From an uncultured Ruminiclostridium sp. (GTDB lineage Bacteria; Bacillota; Clostridia; Oscillospirales; Ruminococcaceae): 64,000 nucleotides of DNA. The stretch is taken from positions 45,264-109,263 of the forward strand of contig CANQED010000008.1 of NCBI GenBank assembly GCA_947594425.1. The letters are read 5' to 3'. Every line of letters starts with the position of its first letter. Position 1 is the first letter of the stretch. Positions 9,420-18,468 of the stretch are shown here, piece by piece. The position numbers and the translations under genes are program-made. Under the pieces are notes generated by a model. It ran no database searches. It was given only the letters and a program-made list of their open reading frames with translations, and was not told the DNA's origin.

Positions 9420-11126
9420 TTATTCCCCCAGTTTTACCTCAAGAGCTATAGCAGAATAAGGTCTGATAAGCGCACCCGAGCAACGAGTTTCGATAAGATA
9501 CTTCTGAGCATTGTAGTCAATATCGAAATCGTCAAACATGTTAACGGCTCCGCCTTTATCAGCACCGATGTTGTAGTCAACAAGATTGACTATTATTCCC
9601 ATAAGTCCCACTTTACCGTTCTGCTCGTCGGTACGGCTAAGATTTTCCATAACAGGAACGGTCACTATTTCCTTGACACGCAAAGTTGTAGCCAGCTTCG
9701 ATATCGAATCATATATTGCCCTTCCAGTGGTATCTTCCATTAACAGGCAGTCGGTAAGAACGTCTTCTGTAGTGTACAAGGTGGGCTCGCCCGAACCTTT
9801 ATAATCCTTACGAGCTTTAATAGCAGCACGAATAAACGCTTTGGCTTTCATATCGGAAGAGGCCGCCTTATCAACTTCTACAAGAGCCTTGATAGTATAA
9901 AGGTTATCGTCTGTCCATATCGGACGAATGTTTTGTTCGTCGATTTTATCATCGCTCGACGAGGAACGACCGTCGGAAACTAAAAGTGCGCGGGCTATTT
10001 CCTCGTCGAGCATCATGCGCATTTCGGACTTAAGCCATGCTACAACATCGAAATCTACTATATCGATTACGTCGTCGCGGTCTAACTTTTGCTTCTTATA
10101 GACTGTTGTAGGTATAGTCGTCCTCTTCAGAAGGCTAAACATCTCTTCTTTCTTCTGCTTGCCCTTAATATATCCCTTAGCACGAGCGTCTTCCTCTGTT
10201 ATATCGGCAAACGTGGACTTAATGCGAGAGAAAGGGGTGTGGTGCACGGCAGACATAACCTTTTGTACCCAACTCATGTCACGCTGAATGAACTGAGGGG
10301 TAGTGGTCATATTCTTAGCATCGGGAAACAGATAATCTATATGCTCTATACCATGAGCTAATACACTGTCCTTCAGACTACCATAACGCTTAGCGTCCGA
10401 AATAATAGCCTCCATATCCGAATGACTCAACACCTCTTCATTTTGATTTTCATCTCTGTCAAAAACATTATGCTTCATTTTATCTTCTCCTTCTTCATTT
10501 TCTTCATCGTCGTTATCGCTCTCTTTGTCTTCAAGAGCTTGCCCTATTATTGCGTATACAACTTTTTTCTGCTTCTCGCTAAGCGTATTAAATACGTCAG
10601 CTAAGGTTTCCTCTTTTTCATCTTTCTCGTTCATATCTTCCTCCTTTTTGTTTTCATTTGGCGGTGTTTCAGCATGATACAAGGACAACATCTCTCCTGT
10701 GAAGATCATAGCCTCCTCTTCAGACTCTTCACCATGCCTGATAACTGATTGAATGGATGCGCCGGGATTTGCACCTGCAAGCACGAGGCTGACTTCTTTA
10801 ATATCCCCATGAATAACATTGCTGCCCTGATGCTTCAGTTTATTAGCATATATTGACAGTGCGGATACATCTCCGTGCTCAACCAGCAACTTCGCGTTCC
10901 TTCCGCTTTCGCTATCATTAAATGCGCAGTAAGCATATACGCCTTCGTCGCAGTTTTTTAGCAAAGCATGTCCAAGCACATTATCCGGCGAGTTATACTG
11001 ATGATTCCATACAAGAGGAACGGTCTGTCCGTCATTTCCTCTGAAAGCATCTTTACGTATTACACGTCCGTCAGAACATAGAAGATCGTTTTTAGTGGCC
11101 CAACCGCTAAAATCATACTTCTTCAT
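9420..11126 (-). CDS. Prohead protease fused to HK97-fold major capsid protein
   Basis: 568 aa. N-terminal prohead protease-like region (VPLVWNHQYNSPDNVLGHA...SALSIYANKL...GDIKEVSLVLAGANPGASI), acidic coiled linker, then capsid-like C-terminus (TPQFIQRDMSWVQKVMSAVHHTPFSRIKSTFADITEEDARAKGY). Confidence 0.75.
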   Translation of the reverse strand: MKKYDFSGWATKNDLLCSDGRVIRKDAFRGNDGQTVPLVWNHQYNSPDNVLGHALLKNCDEGVYAYCAFNDSESGRNAKLLVEHGDVSALSIYANKLKHQGSNVIHGDIKEVSLVLAGANPGASIQSVIRHGEESEEEAMIFTGEMLSLYHAETPPNENKKEEDMNEKDEKEETLADVFNTLSEKQKKVVYAIIGQALEDKESDNDDEENEEGEDKMKHNVFDRDENQNEEVLSHSDMEAIISDAKRYGSLKDSVLAHGIEHIDYLFPDAKNMTTTPQFIQRDMSWVQKVMSAVHHTPFSRIKSTFADITEEDARAKGYIKGKQKKEEMFSLLKRTTIPTTVYKKQKLDRDDVIDIVDFDVVAWLKSEMRMMLDEEIARALLVSDGRSSSSDDKIDEQNIRPIWTDDNLYTIKALVEVDKAASSDMKAKAFIRAAIKARKDYKGSGEPTLYTTEDVLTDCLLMEDTTGRAIYDSISKLATTLRVKEIVTVPVMENLSRTDEQNGKVGLMGIIVNLVDYNIGADKGGAVNMFDDFDIDYNAQKYLIETRCSGALIRPYSAIALEVKLGE

Positions 11127-12378
11127 TTTGAATTTCCTCCTTTACTTGTAAATCTTCATCCTTGATTGCTTCTTCAGCGCCCTCATTTTCCTCTGCTTTC
11201 TCATTCAGATTCTTATTTCGTAATTCATCCGCTTTTGGATCATCAGAAGGTTTCATTCCGATAACCTGTCTTACCTCATTAGATGACATTATTTCGTTTC
11301 GTGTCATCTTATCAGAAATTTCAGCAAGTTCTGCTACAGGAACAAGCTTAAACGGATCTCTAAAGAACTGAATTGATTGCATCTGTGAACGAGCAGTCTT
11401 TGTAAGAAACTTACGTTTCATCTCGTCGACTATGGCCGAAAGAATAGGCTCAATCGTTCGATTGTAATAATTCAGCATTGTTTTTTCGTCGGCCGAACCA
11501 TCCAGTATACTCTGGGTAATACCTAACTGGCTGTAAAGCATACTCGTCAGATATTGAACCTGAGACATTAAGTTATTTTCTAAAGGACGGTTTAGCTGAG
11601 TTATTCGCTCAGTGCCGTCAGTATATGCAATACCGTATTTTGAACCGGATAATTGAGTTTCTATATCTTTACGTCTAATTTCCGCTTGCTGACGTCTTGC
11701 TTCGGTCTTTATTACATAAGGAAGCTGAATAATAAGATCAAGTTTTCCAGAACTATTTTGTTCGTCTACCACATCCAAAAGATTAAGTTTCCTTATAAGA
11801 CGTTGCATCGTTGAATTAGGTTCGTTGATTATTGCAAACAGTGGATTTTCAACAATACCAACAGCGCTCTTAGCAAGCAAGATATCTTCTTTCATGCCAG
11901 TCTGGTCATTATACACCCGCACTTTTATATACTGTGGATACCATTCAATAATTTTCCCGGTTCGTAAAGTCTTAATGTCATATGAACCGGTAACTTCGGG
12001 ATTAACGGTAGTATCAGTAGGAACTATTGCTACACAACCTTCGTCAAGCATTGACATTACAACATCTTGAATAAACGCTCTTCCTGTTTGATCCAGATTG
12101 GCTTCAATCGATAGGCAATTATTAAGTCCGCTTTCAATAGCATAAAGAAAACGACCGTTATCATCCAGTTTAACATGCTGAATGTTAATAGCGGCCGAAT
12201 CCATAGCAATGCGATTGTATACCGAAGTGACGATAGACTGCTCATTTCCTTTTGTAAGACGAGGACGGTCGGGTCGGTAAGTATATCCCGCACCTATATC
12301 CCTAAAATAATCCGTTGGATCTTTTCCGATAAAAATATTCCAAGCGTGCTTTAACCGGGAACCAAAAGATAGTTCCAT
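11113..12378 (-). CDS. Portal protein
   Basis: 421 aa, 'IVTSVYNRIAMDSAAINIQHVKLDDNGRF...LNYYNRTIEPILSAIVDEMKRKFLT', adjacent to protease/capsid. Confidence 0.85.
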   Translation of the reverse strand: MELSFGSRLKHAWNIFIGKDPTDYFRDIGAGYTYRPDRPRLTKGNEQSIVTSVYNRIAMDSAAINIQHVKLDDNGRFLYAIESGLNNCLSIEANLDQTGRAFIQDVVMSMLDEGCVAIVPTDTTVNPEVTGSYDIKTLRTGKIIEWYPQYIKVRVYNDQTGMKEDILLAKSAVGIVENPLFAIINEPNSTMQRLIRKLNLLDVVDEQNSSGKLDLIIQLPYVIKTEARRQQAEIRRKDIETQLSGSKYGIAYTDGTERITQLNRPLENNLMSQVQYLTSMLYSQLGITQSILDGSADEKTMLNYYNRTIEPILSAIVDEMKRKFLTKTARSQMQSIQFFRDPFKLVPVAELAEISDKMTRNEIMSSNEVRQVIGMKPSDDPKADELRNKNLNEKAEENEGAEEAIKDEDLQVKEEIQNEEV

Positions 12379-12418
12379 TTTGAATTATCACCTCCTAAAC
12401 CATAAATATTGGGCTTTA

Positions 12419-12661
12419 TTAAAAAATACCAAGCGGAGGCCATCCCCAGTTTTGCATAATTTCATAACTGGTAATCCATTCGCTTTTGCCAGAGTTTTTA
12501 TTGACAACATAAAGGCAACCATTTGCAAAACCATTACTTTCTGATTTATCTTTCGGAACCATATTAAAGCCAAAAACATCCTCATATTCCACGCCGCCTA
12601 TTATTTTCATATCGGGATTATTTCTTAAAGCAATTTCTGAACATTGTCGTTTTATCAACAT
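12419..12661 (-). CDS. Small protein directly downstream of a Tox-PL-like gene; putative immunity protein
   Basis: 80 aa, 'MLIKRQCSEIALRNNPDMKIIGGVEYEDVFGFNMVPK...LYVVNKNSGKSEWITSYEIMQ'; starts 7 bp after the toxin-like stop. Confidence 0.4.
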   Translation of the reverse strand: MLIKRQCSEIALRNNPDMKIIGGVEYEDVFGFNMVPKDKSESNGFANGCLYVVNKNSGKSEWITSYEIMQNWGWPPLGIF

Positions 12662-12668
12662 TGTTTTT

Positions 12669-13613
12669 TCACCCTTTCATTTTTACAAAATCTTTAATCG
12701 CATCCATATTAATTTCCAAATCATCTAAACGGATAGCCATCAAAGAAGTGACTTTGTCACCGGTTGGCATATATTCGGCAAAACATGTTTTAATAAGATC
12801 TCTAGTGGTATCTTGACTATTAAAAAATGCAACTACACGTCCTTGCTTTTCCCATGATATGTAATGCGAACCGAGCGGCCCGGGAACAAATAACGTTCCA
12901 CGAGCTGAACTGCTAGATTTATACGCCTTTGAAATTTGTTTCGCAATCGTATCTTGAACCTTTTTTCCTCTTTCTTCGGTTCCTAAACTGCTTAGAGACA
13001 TGGGAACTTTTATATTGTCGAGATTAAGAGTCGTTTTATCATGAATGCCTGTAAAACAAGATAACAATTTTTCTTTCGTCATTCCACTCCCATTACCTAA
13101 TGCTTCAGCTGGCATCCCGCGCGATCTCATTTCATAAGCTATCGCACAATTTCCACAATTCATACGAAATGCCGGGTCTTTAGTCTGCTTATATCCGGGA
13201 TTTATATCTTCAATCCATGGTTTGGCTTCAATTTTATTGTTTGCTTTTTTGTTTTTTAATTCTTCTATTTTATCCTTCCCTTTATCTATCAATTTGTCCA
13301 ATTTGCCAGATTTATACAATTTATATGCTCCTATTGCGATGATAGCTGTTCCAACTGCGGCGGCTCCTACTTTTATGGCAGTCTTTTGTCTATCAGATAA
13401 AGTATGTTTAGAATTTATTCTATTGTCATCAGACTTATTAGTTTCTTCTGGTCGTTTTATCTGCTTTTGCTTTGAAGAATTATCATTATCTATATATTTA
13501 GCATATCTCTTTTTTCCCGCAGACGTCATGGAACCGTTTTCCTTTTGAAATCGCCGAACACCCCACTTTTGACCAAGAATACCGTGATGATATAAAAAAT
13601 CGTATTGGCTCAT
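12669..13613 (-). CDS. Tagged virion-associated protein with papain-fold (Tox-PL glutamine deamidase-like) C-terminus
   Basis: N-terminal LYHHGILGQKWGVRRFQKENGSMTSAGKKRY tag. C-terminus has NCGNCAIAYEMRSRG (Cys), GSHYISWEKQGRVVAFFNSQD (His ... Asp). Start taken at MSQYDF (13613) within the longer ORF 12669..13655. Confidence 0.6.
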   Translation of the reverse strand: MSQYDFLYHHGILGQKWGVRRFQKENGSMTSAGKKRYAKYIDNDNSSKQKQIKRPEETNKSDDNRINSKHTLSDRQKTAIKVGAAAVGTAIIAIGAYKLYKSGKLDKLIDKGKDKIEELKNKKANNKIEAKPWIEDINPGYKQTKDPAFRMNCGNCAIAYEMRSRGMPAEALGNGSGMTKEKLLSCFTGIHDKTTLNLDNIKVPMSLSSLGTEERGKKVQDTIAKQISKAYKSSSSARGTLFVPGPLGSHYISWEKQGRVVAFFNSQDTTRDLIKTCFAEYMPTGDKVTSLMAIRLDDLEINMDAIKDFVKMKG

Positions 13614-13633
13614 TCGTTCATCACCCAACTTTC

Positions 13634-14251
13634 TTATACAGCATGAATCCACCATTCATCACTATATGCTTTAACTGCGTCTTTTCCTTTTACCATAAAG
13701 TCGTAGATAGATTTGTAGTTTCCTTTAAGGTGATTATACGTTAAATCGTTACCATATTTTTCCACCATTTTCTTTCCGGTATATTCCATTTCCGCCCTCA
13801 ATAATTTCTCTTCTGCTTTGAGAAATACTTCTTCTGCCTTAGATTCTTCTTCTTCATTTTCAAAATTTGAATTAAAATATTTATCATAAGCTTTATTATA
13901 TGATTTTAATAAAGACTTGCCTTCAGGAGTTTCGTCATATTCATCAGAAAAATCGGTACTATCCTCATCCATTTTCCGGTGATTCTTTTTTAAATACTTT
14001 CTCATTTCTCTTTTTGACATATCTTTTTCGGCATTTATTTTATTATAAGATTCATCTTTGCCTTGTTTTTTTTGCGATGGCATAAGCCCGCTTCCATATC
14101 TTTTCTTTCCAACAGAGGTTAAGGTTCCGTCTTTATTTTGAAATCTACGAACACCCCACTTTTGACCAAGAATACCGTGATGATAAAGCTCATCCGTAAA
14201 CGTGTAATTGTAATACCACATAATATTTTCCTTCCTACTCAAATGCTTCAC
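13634..14251 (-). CDS. Tagged putative virion cargo protein, charged coiled-coil
   Basis: 205 aa with DELYHHGILGQKWGVRRFQNKDGTLTSVGKKRYGSG, then a K/E-rich region. Confidence 0.6.
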   Translation of the reverse strand: MKHLSRKENIMWYYNYTFTDELYHHGILGQKWGVRRFQNKDGTLTSVGKKRYGSGLMPSQKKQGKDESYNKINAEKDMSKREMRKYLKKNHRKMDEDSTDFSDEYDETPEGKSLLKSYNKAYDKYFNSNFENEEEESKAEEVFLKAEEKLLRAEMEYTGKKMVEKYGNDLTYNHLKGNYKSIYDFMVKGKDAVKAYSDEWWIHAV

Positions 14252-15980
14252 GATTAAGTTTATAAGCGATATAAGCGTCCATCATAGCCGCAACAGCATC
14301 TATCTTTTGTTCGTGACGTTTTTTATATAGTTTTCGATTACCATTAGTATCTTCCATCGTAATACAGTTCCCTAAAGCAAAAGACATAAGTTCCTCATCG
14401 AATAGAAGCATTCTTTCCTCAGAAAGTTTCTTAAGTTCTCCAAGTGGAACCGATTCTGTTTTAGCTCCTTGAATTACTTTTTCTATTCCAAAAGGGCCGT
14501 TTTCGCTTTGCCAACGTTCAACAAACTCTTTTGCATTGTATGGATCGTACCCGAAACAACGCACATCATATCCACAATCACAAATATGTTTATCTAAATC
14601 ATCATAAACTTCCATCATATCCAAAACTGTACCTTCAAGGACAACAAGGCTGCCTTCTTCCATAAACTGATCGTACTTCGCTCGCATGGCCGCTGGAAGT
14701 TTCATTAATGTTACGGAAGAAATGTAGTTTCGTGTCTTTATACCAAAGCAACCGTTTGGTAATGGAAACATGAACGTAAAAGAACAAAAATCATCACCCT
14801 GCGAAAGGTCGCCACCAAGTGAACACGGCATCTGCCAATAGTCACGTTTGCGGTGTGTGAGTGTCTCCTCGTATGTGAAGAAATAAGTATATCCCTCCAT
14901 TGGTATTCCGAACCTCTTTGCAAGAATATCATTTCTTGCAGCTGGGGCTTTTTCGGCTCTTTCTACGTCCAATTGATATGTTTCGTAAGATACGGTTTTC
15001 CCAATATTCGGGTTTGCTTTCAGCCACATCTCCGGATTTGAAACTTCATCGATAGAATCCAACTGATACCAAAAAATTGATACATGAGGATTGACGTATT
15101 CGCCTTTTAGTATATCAGAAAGCTCCATTTTGATTGTATCGCCGCTCCCATTTCTTACGGTGCCCTCCGAACTTGTAGCTATAATCAAATAATCATCCAC
15201 CTTAGATGCTCCCTGCTCGATTGCTCCAACAACATCTTCGCGGACGTCGCCTGACAGCCACTCATCTATCGTAGCGACTTTAACACGCAATCCCTGTAGT
15301 TTGTCGATACTCATAGGGCGTATTTCGATAAGCGAGCCGGTTAAAAAATTCTCTATCCCTTTCTTTGTAGGTGCGAGTTTCTGTCGATTTGCTTTAGACC
15401 CCGTAGTGTTTTGCAAAGAGCCTTCTGTTAGGAACTTGAAAAGCGGACCTCTTGAACGAATAATAGCTGTTTTAATAGGAGCCATTACCTCTTCGGCTTG
15501 ACGCATTGTCGGAGCTGTGGTTATTTGATGTGTTGTAGTCGTATCTACATTTTCAAAGTATGATTGAATACAGGAATCATATAATGACTTAGCGGCTCCC
15601 CTTCCAACAATAAGGTATTGTTTGTTGATAAGTCTCTTCTTAATATTTTTTCTCACGTATCGTCCACCGTGTCCATCGGGGTTTGGTTCATATACGCTCC
15701 TCTCGACAAAGTAATACCATCCAAAGACCTGTTCACCCCAAAGTTTAAAACTATCTAACAATTGCAAGTCTGAACCATCAGTAAGAGTTAACTCGTTTTC
15801 ACAATATCGTATCCACCCCTCAACGGCTTTATTATCGTAATAAACTCCCGGGTTGGCAATCAGGTCGTCGATGCGGTTCATCTCCATGGAAATATTTCTA
15901 CATACAGGTATTTCACCTCGAATTACCGCATCCCGAAACATACCATAATATTTTGGAACAGCAGTATTCGATAACGCCAT
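14235..15980 (-). CDS. terL: Terminase large subunit
   Basis: 581 aa, 'QYLIVGRGAAKSLYDSCIQSYF', 'VATIDEWLSGDVREDVVGAIEQGASKVDDYLIIATSSEGTVRNGSGD', nuclease part 'GGDLSQGDDFCSFTFMFP'. Confidence 0.9.
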   Translation of the reverse strand: MALSNTAVPKYYGMFRDAVIRGEIPVCRNISMEMNRIDDLIANPGVYYDNKAVEGWIRYCENELTLTDGSDLQLLDSFKLWGEQVFGWYYFVERSVYEPNPDGHGGRYVRKNIKKRLINKQYLIVGRGAAKSLYDSCIQSYFENVDTTTTHQITTAPTMRQAEEVMAPIKTAIIRSRGPLFKFLTEGSLQNTTGSKANRQKLAPTKKGIENFLTGSLIEIRPMSIDKLQGLRVKVATIDEWLSGDVREDVVGAIEQGASKVDDYLIIATSSEGTVRNGSGDTIKMELSDILKGEYVNPHVSIFWYQLDSIDEVSNPEMWLKANPNIGKTVSYETYQLDVERAEKAPAARNDILAKRFGIPMEGYTYFFTYEETLTHRKRDYWQMPCSLGGDLSQGDDFCSFTFMFPLPNGCFGIKTRNYISSVTLMKLPAAMRAKYDQFMEEGSLVVLEGTVLDMMEVYDDLDKHICDCGYDVRCFGYDPYNAKEFVERWQSENGPFGIEKVIQGAKTESVPLGELKKLSEERMLLFDEELMSFALGNCITMEDTNGNRKLYKKRHEQKIDAVAAMMDAYIAYKLNREAFE

Positions 15981-15992
15981 AACAGAGCCTCC

Positions 15993-16508
15993 TTACCCTC
16001 TAAGCTGTTTTATTGACAACGCTATTCCCAAAGCCGAACTGCTCACCGCAAGAACACTTCCGGCAGCACTTAATATTGCAGAAGCATATTTTCGCCCTTT
16101 AGATATAGTTGGTTCCTGCTCTTCTGCGAATAGTTGATTGTACTGTTTTTCAAGAAGCTCGCGATTTATTCTATCTCTCAATTCTTTATCTGACATTTTA
16201 GACAAATCCATTCGAGGACGTGTAGACTTTGGACGTGTCGTTCGTTCAAAGTCGTTTGCCTTATTAACAAGGTCGGCGGCAACATCGACCGCTTTTTTAG
16301 AACGTTCAAGATCCTCTTTCGCCCATCTTTTAGGATCTGGATTGCTCGTGTCTATTCGCGAATCCTTTTTCTTTGCGAGATTTTCACGAATATCTCTGTC
16401 ATATCGCTTTTTTCCCGCATCAGTAAGTGTGCCATCTTTATTCTGATAGCGTCTTACACCCCATTTTTGTCCGAGAATGCCGTGGTGATAAAGTTCATTA
16501 GGGGTCAT
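15993..16508 (-). CDS. Tagged putative virion cargo protein with hydrophobic C-terminus
   Basis: 171 aa, MTPNELYHHGILGQKWGVRRYQNKDGTLTDAGKKRYDRDIRENL... and C-terminal ASAILSAAGSVLAVSSSALGIALSIKQL. Confidence 0.6.
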   Translation of the reverse strand: MTPNELYHHGILGQKWGVRRYQNKDGTLTDAGKKRYDRDIRENLAKKKDSRIDTSNPDPKRWAKEDLERSKKAVDVAADLVNKANDFERTTRPKSTRPRMDLSKMSDKELRDRINRELLEKQYNQLFAEEQEPTISKGRKYASAILSAAGSVLAVSSSALGIALSIKQLRG

Positions 16509-16537
16509 TTTGAATTGTCCTCCTTTCCGATAAAAAA

Positions 16538-16567
16538 AAAGAAGAGACGATGTTACTCGTCTCTTTA
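16538..16567 (-). terminator. Hairpin terminator
   Basis: agagacgatgttactcgtctct stem-loop flanked by an A run, just after the 16592..16837 gene in the minus direction. Confidence 0.7.
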
Positions 16568-16591
16568 CGTATTTACTTGCAAAATGGAATT

Positions 16592-16837
16592 TTATACTGG
16601 CAGCGGCGATGCATTTTCCACAAAGTCGTCAATCGCAGCTAATGACCGATATTCAATCTTTTCAGATTTGAAATTCACAAAAACGTAACTATCTAATAAA
16701 GCGTCTTCCGAATAAGGGTCAACTCCTTTTGGTTGCATGAAAAAAACATAATAATTTTTGTACTTTACAGCATTTGTAATCACCAATCCTTTTTTTTCAG
16801 CCAAAGCTAATTTACGTGCTTGTTCAATGCTTAGCAT
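16592..16837 (-). CDS. Small protein directly downstream of the second Tox-PL-like gene; putative immunity protein (Imm35/YrhB-like by eye)
   Basis: 81 aa, 'MLSIEQARKLALAEKKGLVITNAVKYKNYYVFFMQPKGVDPYSEDALLDSYVFVNFKSEKIEYRSL'; abuts the toxin-like stop. Confidence 0.4.
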   Translation of the reverse strand: MLSIEQARKLALAEKKGLVITNAVKYKNYYVFFMQPKGVDPYSEDALLDSYVFVNFKSEKIEYRSLAAIDDFVENASPLPV

Positions 16838-17740
16838 TTATTTTACCTCCTTTTTTAGACTGCTCGGATCTATTGTTTCACCAATTTTATCCCAATTTGG
16901 TTCACAATTATCAGTTCGCACTACGTAGTACTTAGAACTAAATCTCTTTGAAAATTCGTCCCATGACCATTTTTTATTAGATTGCGCATCTCTAATAGTA
17001 AGCTTTCCTTTATTAACTTCGTAAGCCACCGAATGACCACCAAATGGTCCAGCACCACATAAGTTTCCTCTTGCCCCATCGGGCTGACTTTGTATAGCTT
17101 TTAGTGCTTCATCGGGCTTTTTGTATGACTCTAGTGTAGCCCCTTTATACCATTGTGTGATTTCTTTTGGGCGACCGCCCATTTTTCTCGAATTTGCAGT
17201 TACATCAAAACCTCTACGTCTAAGATCGTAGACGGTGGAGCAGTACATACAATTTTGTATATACCCATTAGATGTTTCATAATCCTTAAAATTAGGATTT
17301 GCAGCTTTCATATCTTCGTCTTCACTCATCGTTGATTTCTTCTTTGGTAAATCGGCATCACTAGTAACATTCTTATTGTATTTTCTTTCACCACTCCTTT
17401 TTAGGATTCTTTTAGCGGCTATATATCCAGCTGTTACAGCTACTGTTGATAGAGAGACAATAGCTGTATTTATAGTTTCTTCTGAAACAACATCGGAAAT
17501 TCCACCAATATCATTTTTATTGTATGATTTTTTAATAGGTTTGTCAAGTGAATTTTTCCATCCGGCCTTCTTTTCAGATGCTGAATGTTCTGAATTTCCT
17601 AAAGGATAAGGCGGACCATTCCGTTTACCCCACTTTTGACCAAGAATACCATGATGATATAATTCCCGTTGAACATGCGTATAATTATACTCCCACATTT
17701 TTCGCTTCCTCCTCCGCTCCAACCAAAAGCCGCCACTCAT
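16838..17740 (-). CDS. Tagged virion-associated protein with papain-fold (Tox-PL-like) C-terminus
   Basis: 300 aa. ELYHHGILGQKWGKRNGPPYPLG tag. C-terminus QNCMYCSTVYDLRRRGFDVTAN ... GGHSVAYEVNKGKLTIRDAQSNKKW (Cys/His/Asp pattern). Confidence 0.65.
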   Translation of the reverse strand: MSGGFWLERRRKRKMWEYNYTHVQRELYHHGILGQKWGKRNGPPYPLGNSEHSASEKKAGWKNSLDKPIKKSYNKNDIGGISDVVSEETINTAIVSLSTVAVTAGYIAAKRILKRSGERKYNKNVTSDADLPKKKSTMSEDEDMKAANPNFKDYETSNGYIQNCMYCSTVYDLRRRGFDVTANSRKMGGRPKEITQWYKGATLESYKKPDEALKAIQSQPDGARGNLCGAGPFGGHSVAYEVNKGKLTIRDAQSNKKWSWDEFSKRFSSKYYVVRTDNCEPNWDKIGETIDPSSLKKEVK

Positions 17741-18080
17741 ACTCGCTTGCCATGTTTTCCATAGAAGTAAGCACCGAAGAAGTAAGTGGCGGATCGAACA
17801 GCATCCGCACCTTTAAATATACATATGACTTAACAAATTTCAATCTTGATTCGTCTGAAACAAAATCACTCCATGTGGCAGTGCTACTCTCTATAGAAAA
17901 GCCTTCTTTTGGACCTACACCAATCTGATACAATGTTGAAAACACTGAATTTATATGTGTTATAATATCAGCATCAAATATAGTATACTCTTCTGTAATT
18001 CCAAGCATTTTTTTAACTGAGGTCAGTATACTTTCCAAATTATTCCACTCCTTTTTATTTCTTCCATGGGCATGTATCAT
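17685..18080 (-). CDS. Head-tail connector (gp6-like)
   Basis: 131 aa, 'ILTSVKKMLGITEEYTIFDADIITHINSVFSTLYQIGVGPKEGF...LKFVKSYVYLKVRMLFDPP', typical gp6-like pattern. Confidence 0.75.
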   Translation of the reverse strand: MIHAHGRNKKEWNNLESILTSVKKMLGITEEYTIFDADIITHINSVFSTLYQIGVGPKEGFSIESSTATWSDFVSDESRLKFVKSYVYLKVRMLFDPPLTSSVLTSMENMASEYEWRLLVGAEEEAKNVGV

Positions 18081-18468
18081 TTTTTGTCCTTATAACCGGC
18101 TCATATGATAGTAATGAAATATCTCCGTAATGAATAGCATTGTGAGTATTTGGCGAGACAGCTATCAAATATTCGGTATTTAAAAGAATATCGCTTCTTT
18201 CTTTTATATCCGAAACCGAAATGGGGTTCATATGATGTATTAATATCCTTCCGTAAATCTCGTATCCTTCCATCCCAAGATCACATCCGTTATCACGTAT
18301 TATCACCTCGTCGCGAACCCTTTTCCACTCGATTGAGTTATAAAACATTTGATTTAAATATCTGTCAAAACCGAACGTATCCTCACCAACGATACCACCA
18401 AGCTTTAAATAATCAAATCTTTCTTTGAATGTATTCAGCCGCTTAATTTGTGAATATCTTCTAATCAT
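18055..18468 (-). CDS. HNH endonuclease
   Basis: 'WKRVRDEVIIRDNGCDLGMEGYEIYGRILIHHMNPI...NTEYLIAVSPNTHNAIHYGD', next to terminase genes. Confidence 0.8.
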   Translation of the reverse strand: MIRRYSQIKRLNTFKERFDYLKLGGIVGEDTFGFDRYLNQMFYNSIEWKRVRDEVIIRDNGCDLGMEGYEIYGRILIHHMNPISVSDIKERSDILLNTEYLIAVSPNTHNAIHYGDISLLSYEPVIRTKNDTCPWKK

